A stretch of DNA of 64,000 nt from Limosilactobacillus viscerum (GTDB taxonomy: Bacteria > Bacillota > Bacilli > Lactobacillales > Lactobacillaceae). The stretch covers positions 21,918 through 85,917 of the forward strand of contig NZ_CANDNW010000007.1 in the NCBI RefSeq assembly GCF_947387525.1. Reading direction: 5' to 3'. Below, in pieces: positions 26,527-36,668 of the stretch (its first letter is position 1; the number at the start of each line of letters is the position of its first letter). A program made the translations under genes and the position numbers. The notes beneath the pieces were generated by a model. The model was not told the origin of the DNA and made no database searches. It saw only the letters and a list, made by a program, of their open reading frames with translations.

Positions 26527-26643
26527 GGGAGCGGTGATACAACCGGTTCGGCCTGCAACACGCAGCTAGTAGTTTGTGGCACGCAACATCTTATTTGAAG
26601 CCAAAAAAGGTCCTGTAACAAAACTGGTTTTTGTCACAGAACC
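26527..26643. repeat. intergenic palindromic repeat, copy B
   Basis: GAGCGGTGATACAACCGG starts the element and GGCACGCAACATCTT lies near its right end, paralleling copy A (TGTGACGCAACCCGG and GGCACGCGATATCTT). Both end in a terminator with the ACAAAACT core, downstream of a minus-strand gene. Spacing inside the copies differs, so it has diverged. Confidence 0.5.
26603..26643 (-). terminator. intrinsic terminator of the aminotransferase gene
   Basis: GGTCCTGTAACAAAA / TTTTGTCACAGAACC stem (15 positions, two imperfect pairs) followed on the minus strand by TTTTTTGG, 34 bases past the stop. Confidence 0.8.
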
Positions 26644-26676
26644 CCACTGAATATTACGCTGTAATTACGGCATTCT

Positions 26677-27861
26677 TTATTCGAGCCCCTTAACAAAGGC
26701 ACCAATTCGCTTTAGGCACTCTTGAATATCTTCTTCTGATGAAGCGTATGAGAGTCGAATATAACCTTCGCCACCAGCACCAAAGGCACTCCCCGGAGTT
26801 ACCCCTACTTTTGCCTTTGTTGCTAAGTCACGGGCAAACTTTTCGTCATCATTGCCAAAAAATTGCGGAATCTTGGCAAAGATGTAAAAGGCACCCTGGG
26901 GAGTTGCCATGTCAAAGCCAAGTTTAGTTAAGCCATCAATTACCATATCCCGCCGCTTCCGGTAAGATTTACGGAAGGTCAACGGGTCATCAAGTCCGTT
27001 GGTAAGTGCTTCGGTTGCGGCTGCTTGAGTACTATCAGTAACCGTTGTTACCAAGTAGCAGTGCATCTTTAGGATACTCTTCATAATTTGTGCTGGTCCA
27101 GCAACGTAACCTAGTCGATAACCAGTCATTGCGTGCGACTTTGATAAGCCTGAAATTAAAATCGTCCGTTCTGGAATGAACGATGCAATCGAGTAGTGAT
27201 CAACACCATAAACTAAGTCACTGTAAATTTCATCGGCAATCACAAATAAGTGATGCTTCTCAATCACTTTAGCGAGACTTTCCAGCAGCTCTTTTGGATA
27301 TTCACGGCCAGTAGGGTTGCTTGGATAGTTGAGCAGAACAGCCTTTACCCCTGCTCCTTCCTTTGCAATAACCTCCTCCAAATGTTGTGGAGTTAAGACA
27401 AAGTTATCGGCGGAGGTGTCAACCTGCACCGCTGTTGCCCCGGTCATTGCAATTAATGGGAAGTACAGGGCAAATGCAGGGGTCGGCACGATTACCTTGT
27501 CGCCAGTGTTTAAGAGGCTAAACAGGGTTGCATCTAAGGCTTCAGTAGCCCCTACCGTAACTACCACTTCACTGTCCGGATCATAATCAACGTCTCGTGT
27601 CTTTTTCAGGTAGGCACTAATTGCTTGGAGTAATTCCGGCTTCCCTGCCTGGGGGGCATAATGGGAATCATCATCCTGGATACTCTTAATGGCAGCCTGT
27701 TTGACGTGTTCAGGAGTATTCATATCCGGTTCACCAACAGTTAATTTAATAATTCCGGGAATCTTAGAAACTTCTTTATCAAAAGCCCGAATTCCTGATG
27801 GCTTCAATGCTGCTAATTTATGGCTCACCGTACCATATAAATCTGATGATAATTCTGGCAT
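26677..27861 (-). CDS. class I/II PLP-dependent aminotransferase (AraT/PatA-like)
   Basis: 394 residues of the aspartate aminotransferase fold type I. Visible: LTVGEPDMNTPEHVK, YAPQAGKPELLQAI, LNYPSNPTGREYPKE, DEIYSDLVY, and the PLP-binding lysine in ISGLSKSHAMTGYRLGYV. The best start is 27861, 11 bases after AGGAGAG; a longer reading to 27888 has no ribosome site. Lactobacilli use such enzymes for aromatic or branched amino acid turnover or for acetyl-diaminopimelate; the sequence alone does not fix the substrate. It is transcribed alone, ending at the hairpin 26603-26643. Confidence 0.88.
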   Translation of the reverse strand: MPELSSDLYGTVSHKLAALKPSGIRAFDKEVSKIPGIIKLTVGEPDMNTPEHVKQAAIKSIQDDDSHYAPQAGKPELLQAISAYLKKTRDVDYDPDSEVVVTVGATEALDATLFSLLNTGDKVIVPTPAFALYFPLIAMTGATAVQVDTSADNFVLTPQHLEEVIAKEGAGVKAVLLNYPSNPTGREYPKELLESLAKVIEKHHLFVIADEIYSDLVYGVDHYSIASFIPERTILISGLSKSHAMTGYRLGYVAGPAQIMKSILKMHCYLVTTVTDSTQAAATEALTNGLDDPLTFRKSYRKRRDMVIDGLTKLGFDMATPQGAFYIFAKIPQFFGNDDEKFARDLATKAKVGVTPGSAFGAGGEGYIRLSYASSEEDIQECLKRIGAFVKGLE

Positions 27862-27969
27862 ATTCTTCTCTCCTCTTAAATGTCCCATGCGACTAATATG
27901 TCTTTAATTCTAATATTCACATGAAAATGAGTCAAGATTTTTCTCATTTTTTACTCATTTTATTAGCCA

Positions 27970-28002
27970 TAAAAAATGAGCTAGGCAAAAACCTAACTCA
28001 TT
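27970..28002 (-). terminator. intrinsic terminator of rpoD
   Basis: AATGAGTTAGG / CCTAGCTCATT stem on the minus strand with a short AT-rich loop, followed by TTTTTTATGG, 25 bases past the rpoD stop. Confidence 0.85.
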
Positions 28003-28027
28003 ATTTTGCGTATTTAATTAGTAACGG

Positions 28028-29170
28028 CTATTCCAAGAAGTCCTTTAACTGCTTTGAACGTGATGGGTGACGAAGCTTCCGAAGTGCTTTTGCTTCGATC
28101 TGCCGAATCCGTTCCCGGGTAACACCAAAGACCTTCCCGACTTCTTCCAACGTCCGTGTGCGGCCATCATCAAGGCCGAACCGCAGCCGTAATACGTTTT
28201 CTTCCCGGTCGGTCAAGGTATCTAGGACATTTTCAAGCTGCTTCTTCATCATCTCATAAGCAGCATGGTCCGCTGGACTAGTTGCATCCTGGTCTTCGAT
28301 AAAGTCACCAAGGTGGGAGTCATCCTCTTCACCAATTGGTGTTTCCAGTGAAACTGGTTCCTGGGCAATCTTCAAGATATTCCGGACCTTTTCAGTTGGC
28401 ATATCCATTTCAGCACCAATTTCTTCAGGAAGTGGTTCCCGGCCAAGGTCTTGCAGCAATTGCCGTTGGATCCGGATTAATTTGTTAATTGTTTCAACCA
28501 TGTGGACTGGAATCCGGATAGTCCGGGCCTGGTCAGCGATAGCACGGGTAATTGCCTGCCGGATCCACCAGGTAGCATAAGTGGAAAACTTAAAACCACG
28601 CCGGTAGTCAAACTTTTCAACCGCCTTCATCAAGCCCATGTTACCTTCCTGAATCAGGTCGAGGAATTGCATCCCCCGCCCAACGTAACGTTTTGCGATT
28701 GAAACAACCAACCGCAAGTTAGCTTCTGCAAGCTCTTGCTTGGCAACTTCATCCCCCTGTTCAATCCGCAGGGCGAGCTTTACTTCTTCGTCGGCGGTCA
28801 ACAGGTTAACCCGACCAATTTCCTTTAAGTACATCCGAACAGGGTCGTTAATTTTAACCCCTGTTGGTGCAGAGGTATCCTTCATTGCCTTTTGTGACAG
28901 CTTTTCAGTTGCCTTCAGGGCCCGTAGATCAGGGTCACCATTTTCATCAACGACGCTGATACCTGCATCTTCAACGTTTTGCAGGAGGTTATCAATCCCA
29001 TCAGCATTCAGTTCATATGGTTTGGCGAGTTTTTCCGTCAATTCATCATAGCGAATTTCCTTTTGCTTCTTGTAGTGACGGATTAATTTACCAACAGCAG
29101 TATCATACTCTTGTTGGTCAAAATTATCGCTATTTGAAATAACAAGGTCCTTCTTCTTACTCTTTGCCAT
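28028..29170 (-). CDS. rpoD: RNA polymerase primary sigma factor
   Basis: 380 residues, the compact SigA form of Firmicutes. Region 1.2 ([19 protein letters not shown]), region 2 ([24 protein letters not shown], with [14 protein letters not shown] for -10 recognition), region 3 ([17 protein letters not shown]) and region 4 ([33 protein letters not shown]) are all complete. Promoters seen in this window match its -10/-35 preference. It begins 2 bases after dnaG, the classic macromolecular synthesis operon. Confidence 0.98.
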   Translation of the reverse strand: MAKSKKKDLVISNSDNFDQQEYDTAVGKLIRHYKKQKEIRYDELTEKLAKPYELNADGIDNLLQNVEDAGISVVDENGDPDLRALKATEKLSQKAMKDTSAPTGVKINDPVRMYLKEIGRVNLLTADEEVKLALRIEQGDEVAKQELAEANLRLVVSIAKRYVGRGMQFLDLIQEGNMGLMKAVEKFDYRRGFKFSTYATWWIRQAITRAIADQARTIRIPVHMVETINKLIRIQRQLLQDLGREPLPEEIGAEMDMPTEKVRNILKIAQEPVSLETPIGEEDDSHLGDFIEDQDATSPADHAAYEMMKKQLENVLDTLTDREENVLRLRFGLDDGRTRTLEEVGKVFGVTRERIRQIEAKALRKLRHPSRSKQLKDFLE

Positions 29171-29172
29171 AA

Positions 29173-31047
29173 TTAATTAGTCTCCTCTGCTTTATACTGT
29201 TGTTGCTTTTTCAATAAGTTCACTAACTTAACCGTCAGCTGCATTACTAATTCATTATTATTCAACGCACTAGCTTCGTTTAATTCCTTTTTGACTTGCC
29301 CAATCTGGTCAGCCAGTGGGGTCTGGTGCATGATGATCCGCATACAGTCATCAATCACTGCCATTTGAATTGCTGGATTGACATTTAACTGCTCCACCTG
29401 ACTGAGGGTCGTCCGCAGTTCATCTTCGCCTAGATAATTAAGAAAGTCCGCCACGGAATAGTCACCATGCTCAGTAAAGTAACTTGCTGCTAGCAGGTAC
29501 AGTGTTTGGTACTTTTCGTGGACAAAGTGAAAACCATCTTCAGCGGTCACATGGGCCCAGGCCTCTTGGCTATGGAGCATGTAATACAAAAGCATCTGCT
29601 CCGCCAACTCGGTTCGACTCACCTTAACACTTGGCTGCTGAGCCGTCGCGGGAACGCGCTGTTGACTTGCTTGCCGTTGGTAGTTTTGGCCCGGCGTTGA
29701 CGTCTTGATTCCCAATTGTGAACGAAGTTGGGTCAGCTGACTCATCAATGCCGCCTTATCAAGCGAAAATTCTTCCGCTAACTTTCCCAGGTACATATCC
29801 TGTTCAAGCGGGGCCGACACCCGCGCAATTACTTTCAAAACCTGGTCCAGGTAGTTAATCAATTCACTTTGGTTCTTCAAGTTATGGCCATTACGAAGAA
29901 AGCGCAGGTAGAAATCAACGGTTGTTTCTTCCTGGCTTGCCAGGTAATTTCTAAACTTTTCCGGCCCATACTGTTGAACATATTCATCAGGGTCAATGCC
30001 CGCCGGCAGCTGGACAACCCGCACCTGCATATTACCAGTTTGCTGTCCTTCAACCAGTTTGATTGCCCGGTCAATCGCATTTTGCCCAGCGCTATCACCG
30101 TCGTAGCAAATATTAAGCTGAGGTGCTATCCGCCGAATAATGCTAACCTGTTCTTCCGTAAAGCTAGTCCCCATAGAAGCAATTCCACTCTGCACCCCGG
30201 CACCAAATGCCGAAATAACATCCATGAACCCTTCAAACAGGTATAGCTTACCATCTTGCCGCACTGCCTTGCGGGCAACATCGAAATTAAACAGTGTCCG
30301 CCGTTTATTAAAGATTGGTGTTTCCGGACTATTCAGGTACTTTGGCAGGTCGGTATCCGCCGTATTTAGCAAGCGGCCAGAAAATGCAATCACCTGCCCA
30401 CGACGGTTTTTGATCGGGTAAATAACCCGCCCACGAAAACGATCGTGGAGTTTTCCTTCCTGGTCCTCGACAAAAAGTCCTGACTTACGCAAAATTTGGT
30501 AGTCAATCTTTTGCTGGTCACAATATGCCTTGAGGATTTCCTTATCCGGAGCAAAGCCCAACTGAAACTGGTCGATTAGCTCCCGCGAAGTCCCCCGCTT
30601 AGTCAGGTAGCGCAGACCCGCCTCACCAGCCGGTGTATTAACCAATAGGTGGTGGTATAGCTGGGCAGCCTTTTCGTGGAGGTTAAGTAGTTGACCGGTC
30701 TCACTATTTACTGGTGTAGCACTTGACTGTTCACTACCAGTATTGGTGTACTGATCAGGAAGCGTAATCCCGGCATCCTTTGCAACGGCAGCAACTGCCT
30801 CGACAAAACCGATATGCTGATAATCCATTAAAAACTGAAAGACATTCCCACTCCGTCCGCAACCAAAGCAATGGTAGTACTGCTTTTCTTGGTTAACGGA
30901 AAATGACGGTGTTTGTTCGTCATGGAACGGGCAGAGGCCAGTAAAGCTCTTACCAGCCTTCTTAAGCTGAACGTAGCGGCCAATTACGTCAACAATATCA
31001 ACTGAATTACGCACTTCGTCAATTACATCGCGCGGTATTTTCGCCAT
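29173..31047 (-). CDS. dnaG: DNA primase
   Basis: 624 residues. The N-terminal CHC2 zinc ribbon is [15 protein letters not shown] with [10 protein letters not shown]; the TOPRIM catalytic core has [12 protein letters not shown] and [12 protein letters not shown]; the C-terminal part (about 450-624) is the helicase-interacting domain. It lays RNA primers for replication. Immediately followed by rpoD (2-base gap). Start ATG 31047; the rpsU gene usually found upstream in Gammaproteobacteria is elsewhere (42659). Confidence 0.97.
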   Translation of the reverse strand: MAKIPRDVIDEVRNSVDIVDVIGRYVQLKKAGKSFTGLCPFHDEQTPSFSVNQEKQYYHCFGCGRSGNVFQFLMDYQHIGFVEAVAAVAKDAGITLPDQYTNTGSEQSSATPVNSETGQLLNLHEKAAQLYHHLLVNTPAGEAGLRYLTKRGTSRELIDQFQLGFAPDKEILKAYCDQQKIDYQILRKSGLFVEDQEGKLHDRFRGRVIYPIKNRRGQVIAFSGRLLNTADTDLPKYLNSPETPIFNKRRTLFNFDVARKAVRQDGKLYLFEGFMDVISAFGAGVQSGIASMGTSFTEEQVSIIRRIAPQLNICYDGDSAGQNAIDRAIKLVEGQQTGNMQVRVVQLPAGIDPDEYVQQYGPEKFRNYLASQEETTVDFYLRFLRNGHNLKNQSELINYLDQVLKVIARVSAPLEQDMYLGKLAEEFSLDKAALMSQLTQLRSQLGIKTSTPGQNYQRQASQQRVPATAQQPSVKVSRTELAEQMLLYYMLHSQEAWAHVTAEDGFHFVHEKYQTLYLLAASYFTEHGDYSVADFLNYLGEDELRTTLSQVEQLNVNPAIQMAVIDDCMRIIMHQTPLADQIGQVKKELNEASALNNNELVMQLTVKLVNLLKKQQQYKAEETN

Positions 31048-31187
31048 TGAACCACCCCACTTGTCAACCTGCGTACAGTAACGAAAGGCCGCAACCCAAT
31101 GGAATGCGACCCTCCTTTACTTATCTAATCCACAATTCACTTAATATATATGATACCACAAGTCGGCAGTAAAACAATTAAAAAGGC

Positions 31188-33263
31188 CTACTTAACAATC
31201 AAATCGTTTAAGTTCCCCATAATCCGTGCCAGACGTGCCAAAATACCTAACTGAGCTAACCGGTTATTCCGAACCGCTTCATTCTTGTCCATGATCATGT
31301 TCTCATCAAAGTATTCGGTAATGACTGGTGAAAGTTCACGAAGGGCCGTAAAGTTTTCCGCAACTGTCCGGTCATCAAATTGCCCTTCCACGTCATTAAC
31401 TGCATCGTAAAGTTTTTGTTCCGATGGGTTTTCAAACAAGTCTGGGTTAACTTCCTTAGCCGCGTTCTTATCACCCTTCTTGGCAATCCGAATTACTCGG
31501 GTGAGGGCTTCAATCCCGTCCTTAAAGTCAGGATCATCCTTGTGTTGATCAATTGCAGTAGCAGCTTCAAAGATTCCTTCGATATCATCATTTTGCGTAT
31601 CAGTTACCGTGTCAATGATATCATGACGAAGCTTTTCGCCGCTAAAGAACTGCTTGACCCGGTCAAGGAAGAATTGCCGAACTGCGGCGATATTCTTATT
31701 CAGGTCGAAGCTTGTTTCAACATTGGCAGCGGCGAGAGCCTTAATAAGTGCTGGCTGAATTCCCAGCAGTGATAAGTGCCAGCCGCGGACATTGATAATC
31801 CGGACAATTCCAAATGCTTGCCGCCGCAATGCATATGGGTCGTTTGAACCTGATGGGATCATGTCAACTGCAAAGAAGCTCAGGATACTGTCAAGCTTAT
31901 CTGCGATGGCCAAGATCGCACCGAGCTTTGATTGTGGTAATTCACCCTCAGCAGAAATTGGCATGTATTGTTCGCGAATAGCTAATGCAACATCATCCTT
32001 TTCACCAAAGATTCTGGCATAGATTCCACCCATGATTCCTTGCAATTCAGCAAATTCACCGACCATCTGGGTAGTTAGGTCAAACTTGTAAATGTGGGCA
32101 GCACGGTCCAGGTCAGCTAATTCATCATCAGTTAAGTTAAGCCGCTTACCAATTAGTTGGGCAATCACTGCCGTCCGTTGCATCTTGTTATACATGGAGC
32201 TGATCTTGTCATGGAAGCTGACCCGCTTGAGGCGTTCAACATATTGATCGATTGTCAGCTTTTGGTCTTCTTCATAGAAGAACTTGGCATCTTCCAGCCG
32301 TGGCACCAGAACCCGTTCATTCCCCTTAATGACATTTTCCAGGTGTTCCTTATTACCATTTCGTACCGCGATAAAGTTTGGCAGCAGGTTGCCGTCGTGG
32401 TCGCGAAGGTAGAAGAAGCGTTGGTTATCCTTCATTGAAGTGATCAATACTTCGTCTGGCAATACCAAGTACTTCTTATCAAAGGAGCCGGCAAAGGCAG
32501 TTGGCCATTCAACCAGGTTGGTAACTTCTTCCAGTAAGTCTGCATCCTTATCGATTACCCAGTTGTGTTCTTCAACAATTGCGTCAATCTGGTCAATGAT
32601 TACTTGTTTCCGCTTAGCTGGATCAACGATCACAAATTCTTTGTACAATTCGTCAGCATAGTCGCTAGCATTTTGCAAGTCAATATTATGACCCAGGAAA
32701 CGGTGACCACGGGTTGTCCGTCCGGCTTCAACATCAAGGATCTTAAATGGCACTACCTGGTCGTTAAGCAGGGAAACCAACCAGCGAATTGGCCGAATAA
32801 ATTGAAGGTTATTGTACCCCCACTTCATTAACGTTGGAAAGTTCATGCTGGTAATTACTGCGGGCAAGTTCTTTAATACTTCAGTAACCGGCTTACCGGC
32901 AATGTGCTTTTCCACAAACACATATTCAACGCCCTTGACATCCTTAAACTCAATGTCATCGACACTTGCTCCCTGGCCCCGACTAAAGCCGATTGCGGCC
33001 TTGGTCCAGTTACCATCAGCGTCTTGAGCAATCTTTTTTGCTGGTCCCTTAACAGATTCGTCAACATCCGGTTGCTTGTCAGCCAAACCGGAAATCAGCA
33101 GTGCCAGCCGCCGTGGGGTTGCATATTCCTTGATTTCATCAAAGGAAATCCTTTCATCTTTCAGGTAGTCAGCCACCCGCTTGTGCAACTGCTTAATACT
33201 TGGCGTTACAACATGGGCTGGCATTTCTTCAACACCAACTTCTAATAAGTATGTGTTAGCCAT
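31188..33263 (-). CDS. glyS: glycyl-tRNA synthetase beta subunit
   Basis: 691 residues, full length for the bacterial beta chain of the alpha2beta2 enzyme. Recognised by LLEVGVEEMPAHVV at the start, TPRRLALLISGL, TMKWGY-like LMKWGYNNLQFIRPIRW, the HD-like region and the C-terminal anticodon-binding DALR-type part (EAVRNNRLAQLGILARLARIMG; signature). The gene starts 1 base after glyQ and both are controlled by the upstream T-box (34283-34515). Confidence 0.97.
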   Translation of the reverse strand: MANTYLLEVGVEEMPAHVVTPSIKQLHKRVADYLKDERISFDEIKEYATPRRLALLISGLADKQPDVDESVKGPAKKIAQDADGNWTKAAIGFSRGQGASVDDIEFKDVKGVEYVFVEKHIAGKPVTEVLKNLPAVITSMNFPTLMKWGYNNLQFIRPIRWLVSLLNDQVVPFKILDVEAGRTTRGHRFLGHNIDLQNASDYADELYKEFVIVDPAKRKQVIIDQIDAIVEEHNWVIDKDADLLEEVTNLVEWPTAFAGSFDKKYLVLPDEVLITSMKDNQRFFYLRDHDGNLLPNFIAVRNGNKEHLENVIKGNERVLVPRLEDAKFFYEEDQKLTIDQYVERLKRVSFHDKISSMYNKMQRTAVIAQLIGKRLNLTDDELADLDRAAHIYKFDLTTQMVGEFAELQGIMGGIYARIFGEKDDVALAIREQYMPISAEGELPQSKLGAILAIADKLDSILSFFAVDMIPSGSNDPYALRRQAFGIVRIINVRGWHLSLLGIQPALIKALAAANVETSFDLNKNIAAVRQFFLDRVKQFFSGEKLRHDIIDTVTDTQNDDIEGIFEAATAIDQHKDDPDFKDGIEALTRVIRIAKKGDKNAAKEVNPDLFENPSEQKLYDAVNDVEGQFDDRTVAENFTALRELSPVITEYFDENMIMDKNEAVRNNRLAQLGILARLARIMGNLNDLIVK

Positions 33264-33264
33264 G

Positions 33265-34263
33265 TTACTTATCCCCCTTTTGCGCTTTCTTAGCTTTCTT
33301 GGCAGCTTGTTTTGCAGCCCGCTGCTTAGCCTTTTCGGCCTTCTTGGTATATTCAGCTAACGTCTTTTGCCGTAGTTTTTCATCATGGATTAATGGGAAG
33401 CCCCGTTTGCGACGTTCTTCAACGAAGGCCTTGGCAATTGACTTTGCCATGATCCGAATCCGGTGAAGGTAACCTGCTCGTTCCGTAACGGAAACTGCGC
33501 CACGAGCATCTAGTAAGTTAAAGGTATGACTGCATTTCAAAACATAGTCATAGGCAGGGTGGACTAACCCCAGCTTAATTAACCGCTTGGCCTCGGTTTC
33601 ATAGTTATTGAAGGCTGCTAAGAGCATGTCCTGGTTACTTTCTTCAAAGGCATACTTAGAATGTTCATATTCTGGTTCCTTGAAGATATCACCGTAAAGG
33701 ACACCATCCGCCCATTCCAGGTCATAGACAGAATCCACATTTTGGATGTATTCGGCTAACCGTTCTAGGCCGTATGTAACTTCAGAAGCAACCGGGCTCA
33801 TTGGCAATTCACCAACTACTTGGAAGTAAGTAAACTGAGTGATTTCCATTCCGTCAAGCCAGATTTCCCAACCAACACCGGCACAACCCATCGATGGGTT
33901 TTCCCAGTTATCCTCAACGAAACGAATATCATGTTCCAGCGGGTCAATCCCTAATTCCTTCAAACTCCCCAGGTAGAGGTCCTGGATGTTATCCGGTGAT
34001 GGCTTCATAATCACCTGGAACTGGTGGTGCTGGTATAAACGGTTTGGGTTTTCACCATACCGCCCATCAGCTGGCCGCCGTGATGGTTCAACGTAGGCTG
34101 CGTTCCAAGGTTCTGGCCCGATTGCCCGCAAGAAAGTGTATGGACTCATTGTCCCTGCACCCTTTTCATTATCGTAAGCCTGCATCAACATGCAGCCTTG
34201 CTTTGCCCAGTATTGTTCAAGCGTAAAGATAATATCTTGAACACTTAACTTCTTCGTTGTCAT
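33265..34263 (-). CDS. glyQ: glycyl-tRNA synthetase alpha subunit
   Basis: 332 residues, the catalytic class II subunit. Signatures include [40 protein letters not shown] and [17 protein letters not shown]. The start at 34263 (MTTKKLSV) follows GAAGGGAAG; an ATG six codons upstream lies in that ribosome site. The body is about 310 residues, and an unusual Lys/Ala-rich tail ([20 protein letters not shown]) is added at the end, perhaps RNA-binding. First gene of glyQS. Confidence 0.96.
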   Translation of the reverse strand: MTTKKLSVQDIIFTLEQYWAKQGCMLMQAYDNEKGAGTMSPYTFLRAIGPEPWNAAYVEPSRRPADGRYGENPNRLYQHHQFQVIMKPSPDNIQDLYLGSLKELGIDPLEHDIRFVEDNWENPSMGCAGVGWEIWLDGMEITQFTYFQVVGELPMSPVASEVTYGLERLAEYIQNVDSVYDLEWADGVLYGDIFKEPEYEHSKYAFEESNQDMLLAAFNNYETEAKRLIKLGLVHPAYDYVLKCSHTFNLLDARGAVSVTERAGYLHRIRIMAKSIAKAFVEERRKRGFPLIHDEKLRQKTLAEYTKKAEKAKQRAAKQAAKKAKKAQKGDK

Positions 34264-34282
34264 CTGAATACTTCCCTTCATA

Positions 34283-34515
34283 TAAAAATCCCTACAGTTA
34301 CGGAGTTCGTAACTGCAGGGACGAGATTAATTCGCGGTTCCACCCTGCTTTTTTGCGTACGCGCAAAACAGCTTAGTTTAAAGCGGCTGCTAGAGTGCCA
34401 AACAACGATCCTTTTAACGGGGCTTTCACTTTCCCCCGCTCGCTGAATAAAAGATGACCGTCGCCCATCTCCGTCAATGCCATGGATATTCAATTTAGTG
34501 TTACCAATAAACACG
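34283..34515 (-). promoter_or_regulatory. T-box riboswitch of glyQS
   Basis: The T-box consensus appears on the minus strand as CAGGGTGGAACCGCG (about 34331-34345). It is followed by a strong terminator, GTCCCTGCAGTTACG / CGTAACTGTAGGGAT with TTTTTAT (34283-34322), ending just before the glyQ ribosome site. The variable base of TGGN is A, which pairs with the U discriminator usual for tRNA-Gly. Uncharged tRNA-Gly should stabilise the antiterminator. I could not place the specifier codon with certainty. Confidence 0.93.
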
Positions 34516-34519
34516 TTTT

Positions 34520-34548
34520 ATAATAGAAAAACTTTGCCAGCTTGTCAA
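34520..34548 (-). promoter_or_regulatory. promoter of glyQS overlapping the recO stop
   Basis: TTGACA (34543-34548), 17-base spacer, TATTAT (34520-34525) on the minus strand. The -35 box includes the TGA stop codon of recO. Confidence 0.85.
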
Positions 34549-35330
34549 TCATCCAGGTTCAATTTTCCCATCTTTTGTTCCAGTCGGTGCATCTGCTGGA
34601 TGAACCGTTTACTCTTCAGACGAAGGCCTACCTGGTCGTCATAAATGGTATCCAAGACTAGCTGGAGCCGTTGCTTGGTAAAATCATTGACCTTGATGTT
34701 ATTTACCCGCTGGAGGTTAAGCCGGGCAAACTGTTGCAGATAGTAAACCGTTCGCCGGTCAAGGTGAAAACGTCGGTCATCCAAATACCAGTGCTGCTTG
34801 CAAAGCATTCCACCGTATTGTTCGGAAAAGTCTAGCAAGCGGTCCGCCCGTCCACAAATCACACAGCGATCCCAAGTTGGTGCAACCCCAAAGACATTCA
34901 ACAACTGGGTTTCAATTACATTCGTCACAACTTGCTCATCTTGCCCACGATTGATTAATTCGAGCGCTGCCGCCACCTGGTTAAACCAGCCGCCAATTGA
35001 CTGGTTATCCGGAAAGGCATGGTCTACTAGGGAAAGAATATATGTTGCATAAGCATTCCGGCTGAGGTCGCCAGCGATCCCATGATACTGGTGCGTTTCA
35101 CTAGCAGTATTGATAAAGCTAAGGCCATCATCAGCTAACGAGCCAATATAAGTCCCGTGAGTAAAGGGAAGGATGTCACTGGCCATCTGAAAGCCCCGCT
35201 TCTTTCCATCACGAACGTAAAACATTGCTGGACCAATTTTATCGGTAAGCATTTTAATCAGGAGGTCACGCTCACGATAGTCGCGCCGGTAAATGATGAT
35301 GCCACGAAAATCAGTCGTTTCTCGGGCCAC
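34545..35330 (-). CDS. recO: DNA repair protein RecO
   Basis: 261 residues. N-terminal OB fold (1-80: FRGIIIYRRDYRERDLLIKMLT), then helical domain with a zinc-finger-like CVICGRADRLLDFSEQYGG plus MLCKQHW (about 150-180). RecO loads RecA on SSB-coated DNA with RecR. It is 21 bases after era, the usual era-recO pair. Its stop codon doubles as part of the glyQS promoter. Confidence 0.95.
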   Translation of the reverse strand: MARETTDFRGIIIYRRDYRERDLLIKMLTDKIGPAMFYVRDGKKRGFQMASDILPFTHGTYIGSLADDGLSFINTASETHQYHGIAGDLSRNAYATYILSLVDHAFPDNQSIGGWFNQVAAALELINRGQDEQVVTNVIETQLLNVFGVAPTWDRCVICGRADRLLDFSEQYGGMLCKQHWYLDDRRFHLDRRTVYYLQQFARLNLQRVNNIKVNDFTKQRLQLVLDTIYDDQVGLRLKSKRFIQQMHRLEQKMGKLNLDD

Positions 35331-35351
35331 ACTACCGCCTCCCCTTTTTGC

Positions 35352-36257
35352 TTAGTAGTCCTTATTCCGGTAACCGTAATCCTTCAGCATTGCCGACTTG
35401 TCCCGCCATTTTGGCACCACTTTTACCCATAATTGCAGGAATACCTTATCACCAAGCAGGTGCTCAATATCTTTTCTGGCCATTGTCCCAATCTTTTTAA
35501 GCATCTGCCCCCGCTTGCCGATAATGATCCCCTTTTGTCCCGGACGTTCAACAACAATGTTGGCGGAAATATGAATATGTTCTTCATCTTCCCGCTTGAC
35601 TGAAGTAACATCGACGGCCACCGAGTGGGGAACTTCATCCCGTGTCAGCATGAAGACCTTTTCCCGAATCATTTCAGCAATTACAAAACGCTCAGGGTGG
35701 TCAGAAATCTGATCATCAGGATAGTACTGGGGACCATTTGGCAACCCAGTCACTAATTCATTAACCAGTTCGTTCACGTTATTTCCCTGTAAGGCAGAGA
35801 TAGGAATAATCCCCTTAAACGGCAGGGCATCTTTGTACTGTGCAACAATGTCAGGTAAGTCGTTAGGGTGAACCTGGTCAATCTTATTAACCACTAAGTA
35901 GATTGGTTGTTTGACCTGCTTTAAGCGCTCAATGATGAAATTATCACCAGGTCCCCGCTTCTCAGTTGCGCTAACTACGTACACCACTGCATCTACCTCA
36001 TCTAGAGCTGACAGGGTTGAACGCTCCATAAAGTCACCCAGTTTAGTTGCCGGTTTATGGACCCCGGGAGTGTCAATAAACACGATTTGAGCTTCTTTAC
36101 TAGTGTAAATTCCCTGAATCTTATTCCGGGTCGTCTGGGCCACGTTACTCATAATGGCTACCTTTTGCCCCACAATGTAATTCAGCAATGTCGACTTTCC
36201 AACATTGGGCCGACCAATTAATGCAACAAAACCTGACTTATAATTTGGATTATCCAT
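35352..36257 (-). CDS. era: GTPase Era
   Basis: 301 residues. GTPase domain with G1 GRPNVGKST (15-23), DTPGVHKP and NKID, then a KH RNA-binding domain (about 205-301: [26 protein letters not shown]; signature). Era binds the 3' end of 16S rRNA in 30S assembly. It starts 9 bases after dgkA within the phoH-ybeY-dgkA-era-recO run. Confidence 0.98.
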   Translation of the reverse strand: MDNPNYKSGFVALIGRPNVGKSTLLNYIVGQKVAIMSNVAQTTRNKIQGIYTSKEAQIVFIDTPGVHKPATKLGDFMERSTLSALDEVDAVVYVVSATEKRGPGDNFIIERLKQVKQPIYLVVNKIDQVHPNDLPDIVAQYKDALPFKGIIPISALQGNNVNELVNELVTGLPNGPQYYPDDQISDHPERFVIAEMIREKVFMLTRDEVPHSVAVDVTSVKREDEEHIHISANIVVERPGQKGIIIGKRGQMLKKIGTMARKDIEHLLGDKVFLQLWVKVVPKWRDKSAMLKDYGYRNKDY

Positions 36258-36266
36258 TTTTTACTC

Positions 36267-36668
36267 CTACCTAATTAAGTTTATAATGCGGGGCACAAAA
36301 ATAATCAGCCCCACTAAAACCGCGAAGCAGGCCGCAATTAAGACACCGCCAGCAGCGACGTCCTTAGCCTTCTTCACTTCAACATTGTAATGGTGACTAA
36401 CAAGAAGGTCAGTAACTGCCTCCGTCACCGTATTAAGAAACTCTGCCGCAAAGACGAGAAAAATAACCAAGAGCAGCCAGAGCCACTCGTTTGCATCGAC
36501 CTTCAACAGCCACCCGACTAATAGGGCTAGTACTGCTGCTAAGGTATGGTAGCGCATATTACGCTCTTCACGAAGCATGGTAATTATACCATCGACCGCA
36601 TGACCCATTGCTTGGAGCAGGTGGTGGTTCTTACCTGTCTGGTGCTTATCTCTTGAGTCCATATTCAT
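36267..36668 (-). CDS. dgkA: undecaprenol/diacylglycerol kinase family protein
   Basis: About 133 residues. Three membrane helices (about 41-60, 63-82, 105-127) and the DgkA signature FAAEFLNTVTEAVTD plus EERNMRYHTLA. In Gram-positives this enzyme mainly phosphorylates undecaprenol, recycling the cell-wall lipid carrier. The start is chosen at 36668, 7 bases after GGGAG; a second ATG is two codons later. The gene overlaps the 3' end of ybeY by 23 bases. Confidence 0.92.
   Translation of the reverse strand: MNMDSRDKHQTGKNHHLLQAMGHAVDGIITMLREERNMRYHTLAAVLALLVGWLLKVDANEWLWLLLVIFLVFAAEFLNTVTEAVTDLLVSHHYNVEVKKAKDVAAGGVLIAACFAVLVGLIIFVPRIINLIR

Noticed and set aside
29869-30246. 125-codon plus-strand frame opposite dnaG
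   Set aside because: Shadow of the dnaG coding sequence with no ribosome site and no protein-like pattern; same judgement for the other antisense frames.
34278-34514. 78-codon minus-strand open frame upstream of glyQ
   Set aside because: It lies wholly within the glycine T-box leader and has no domain, so it is non-coding.
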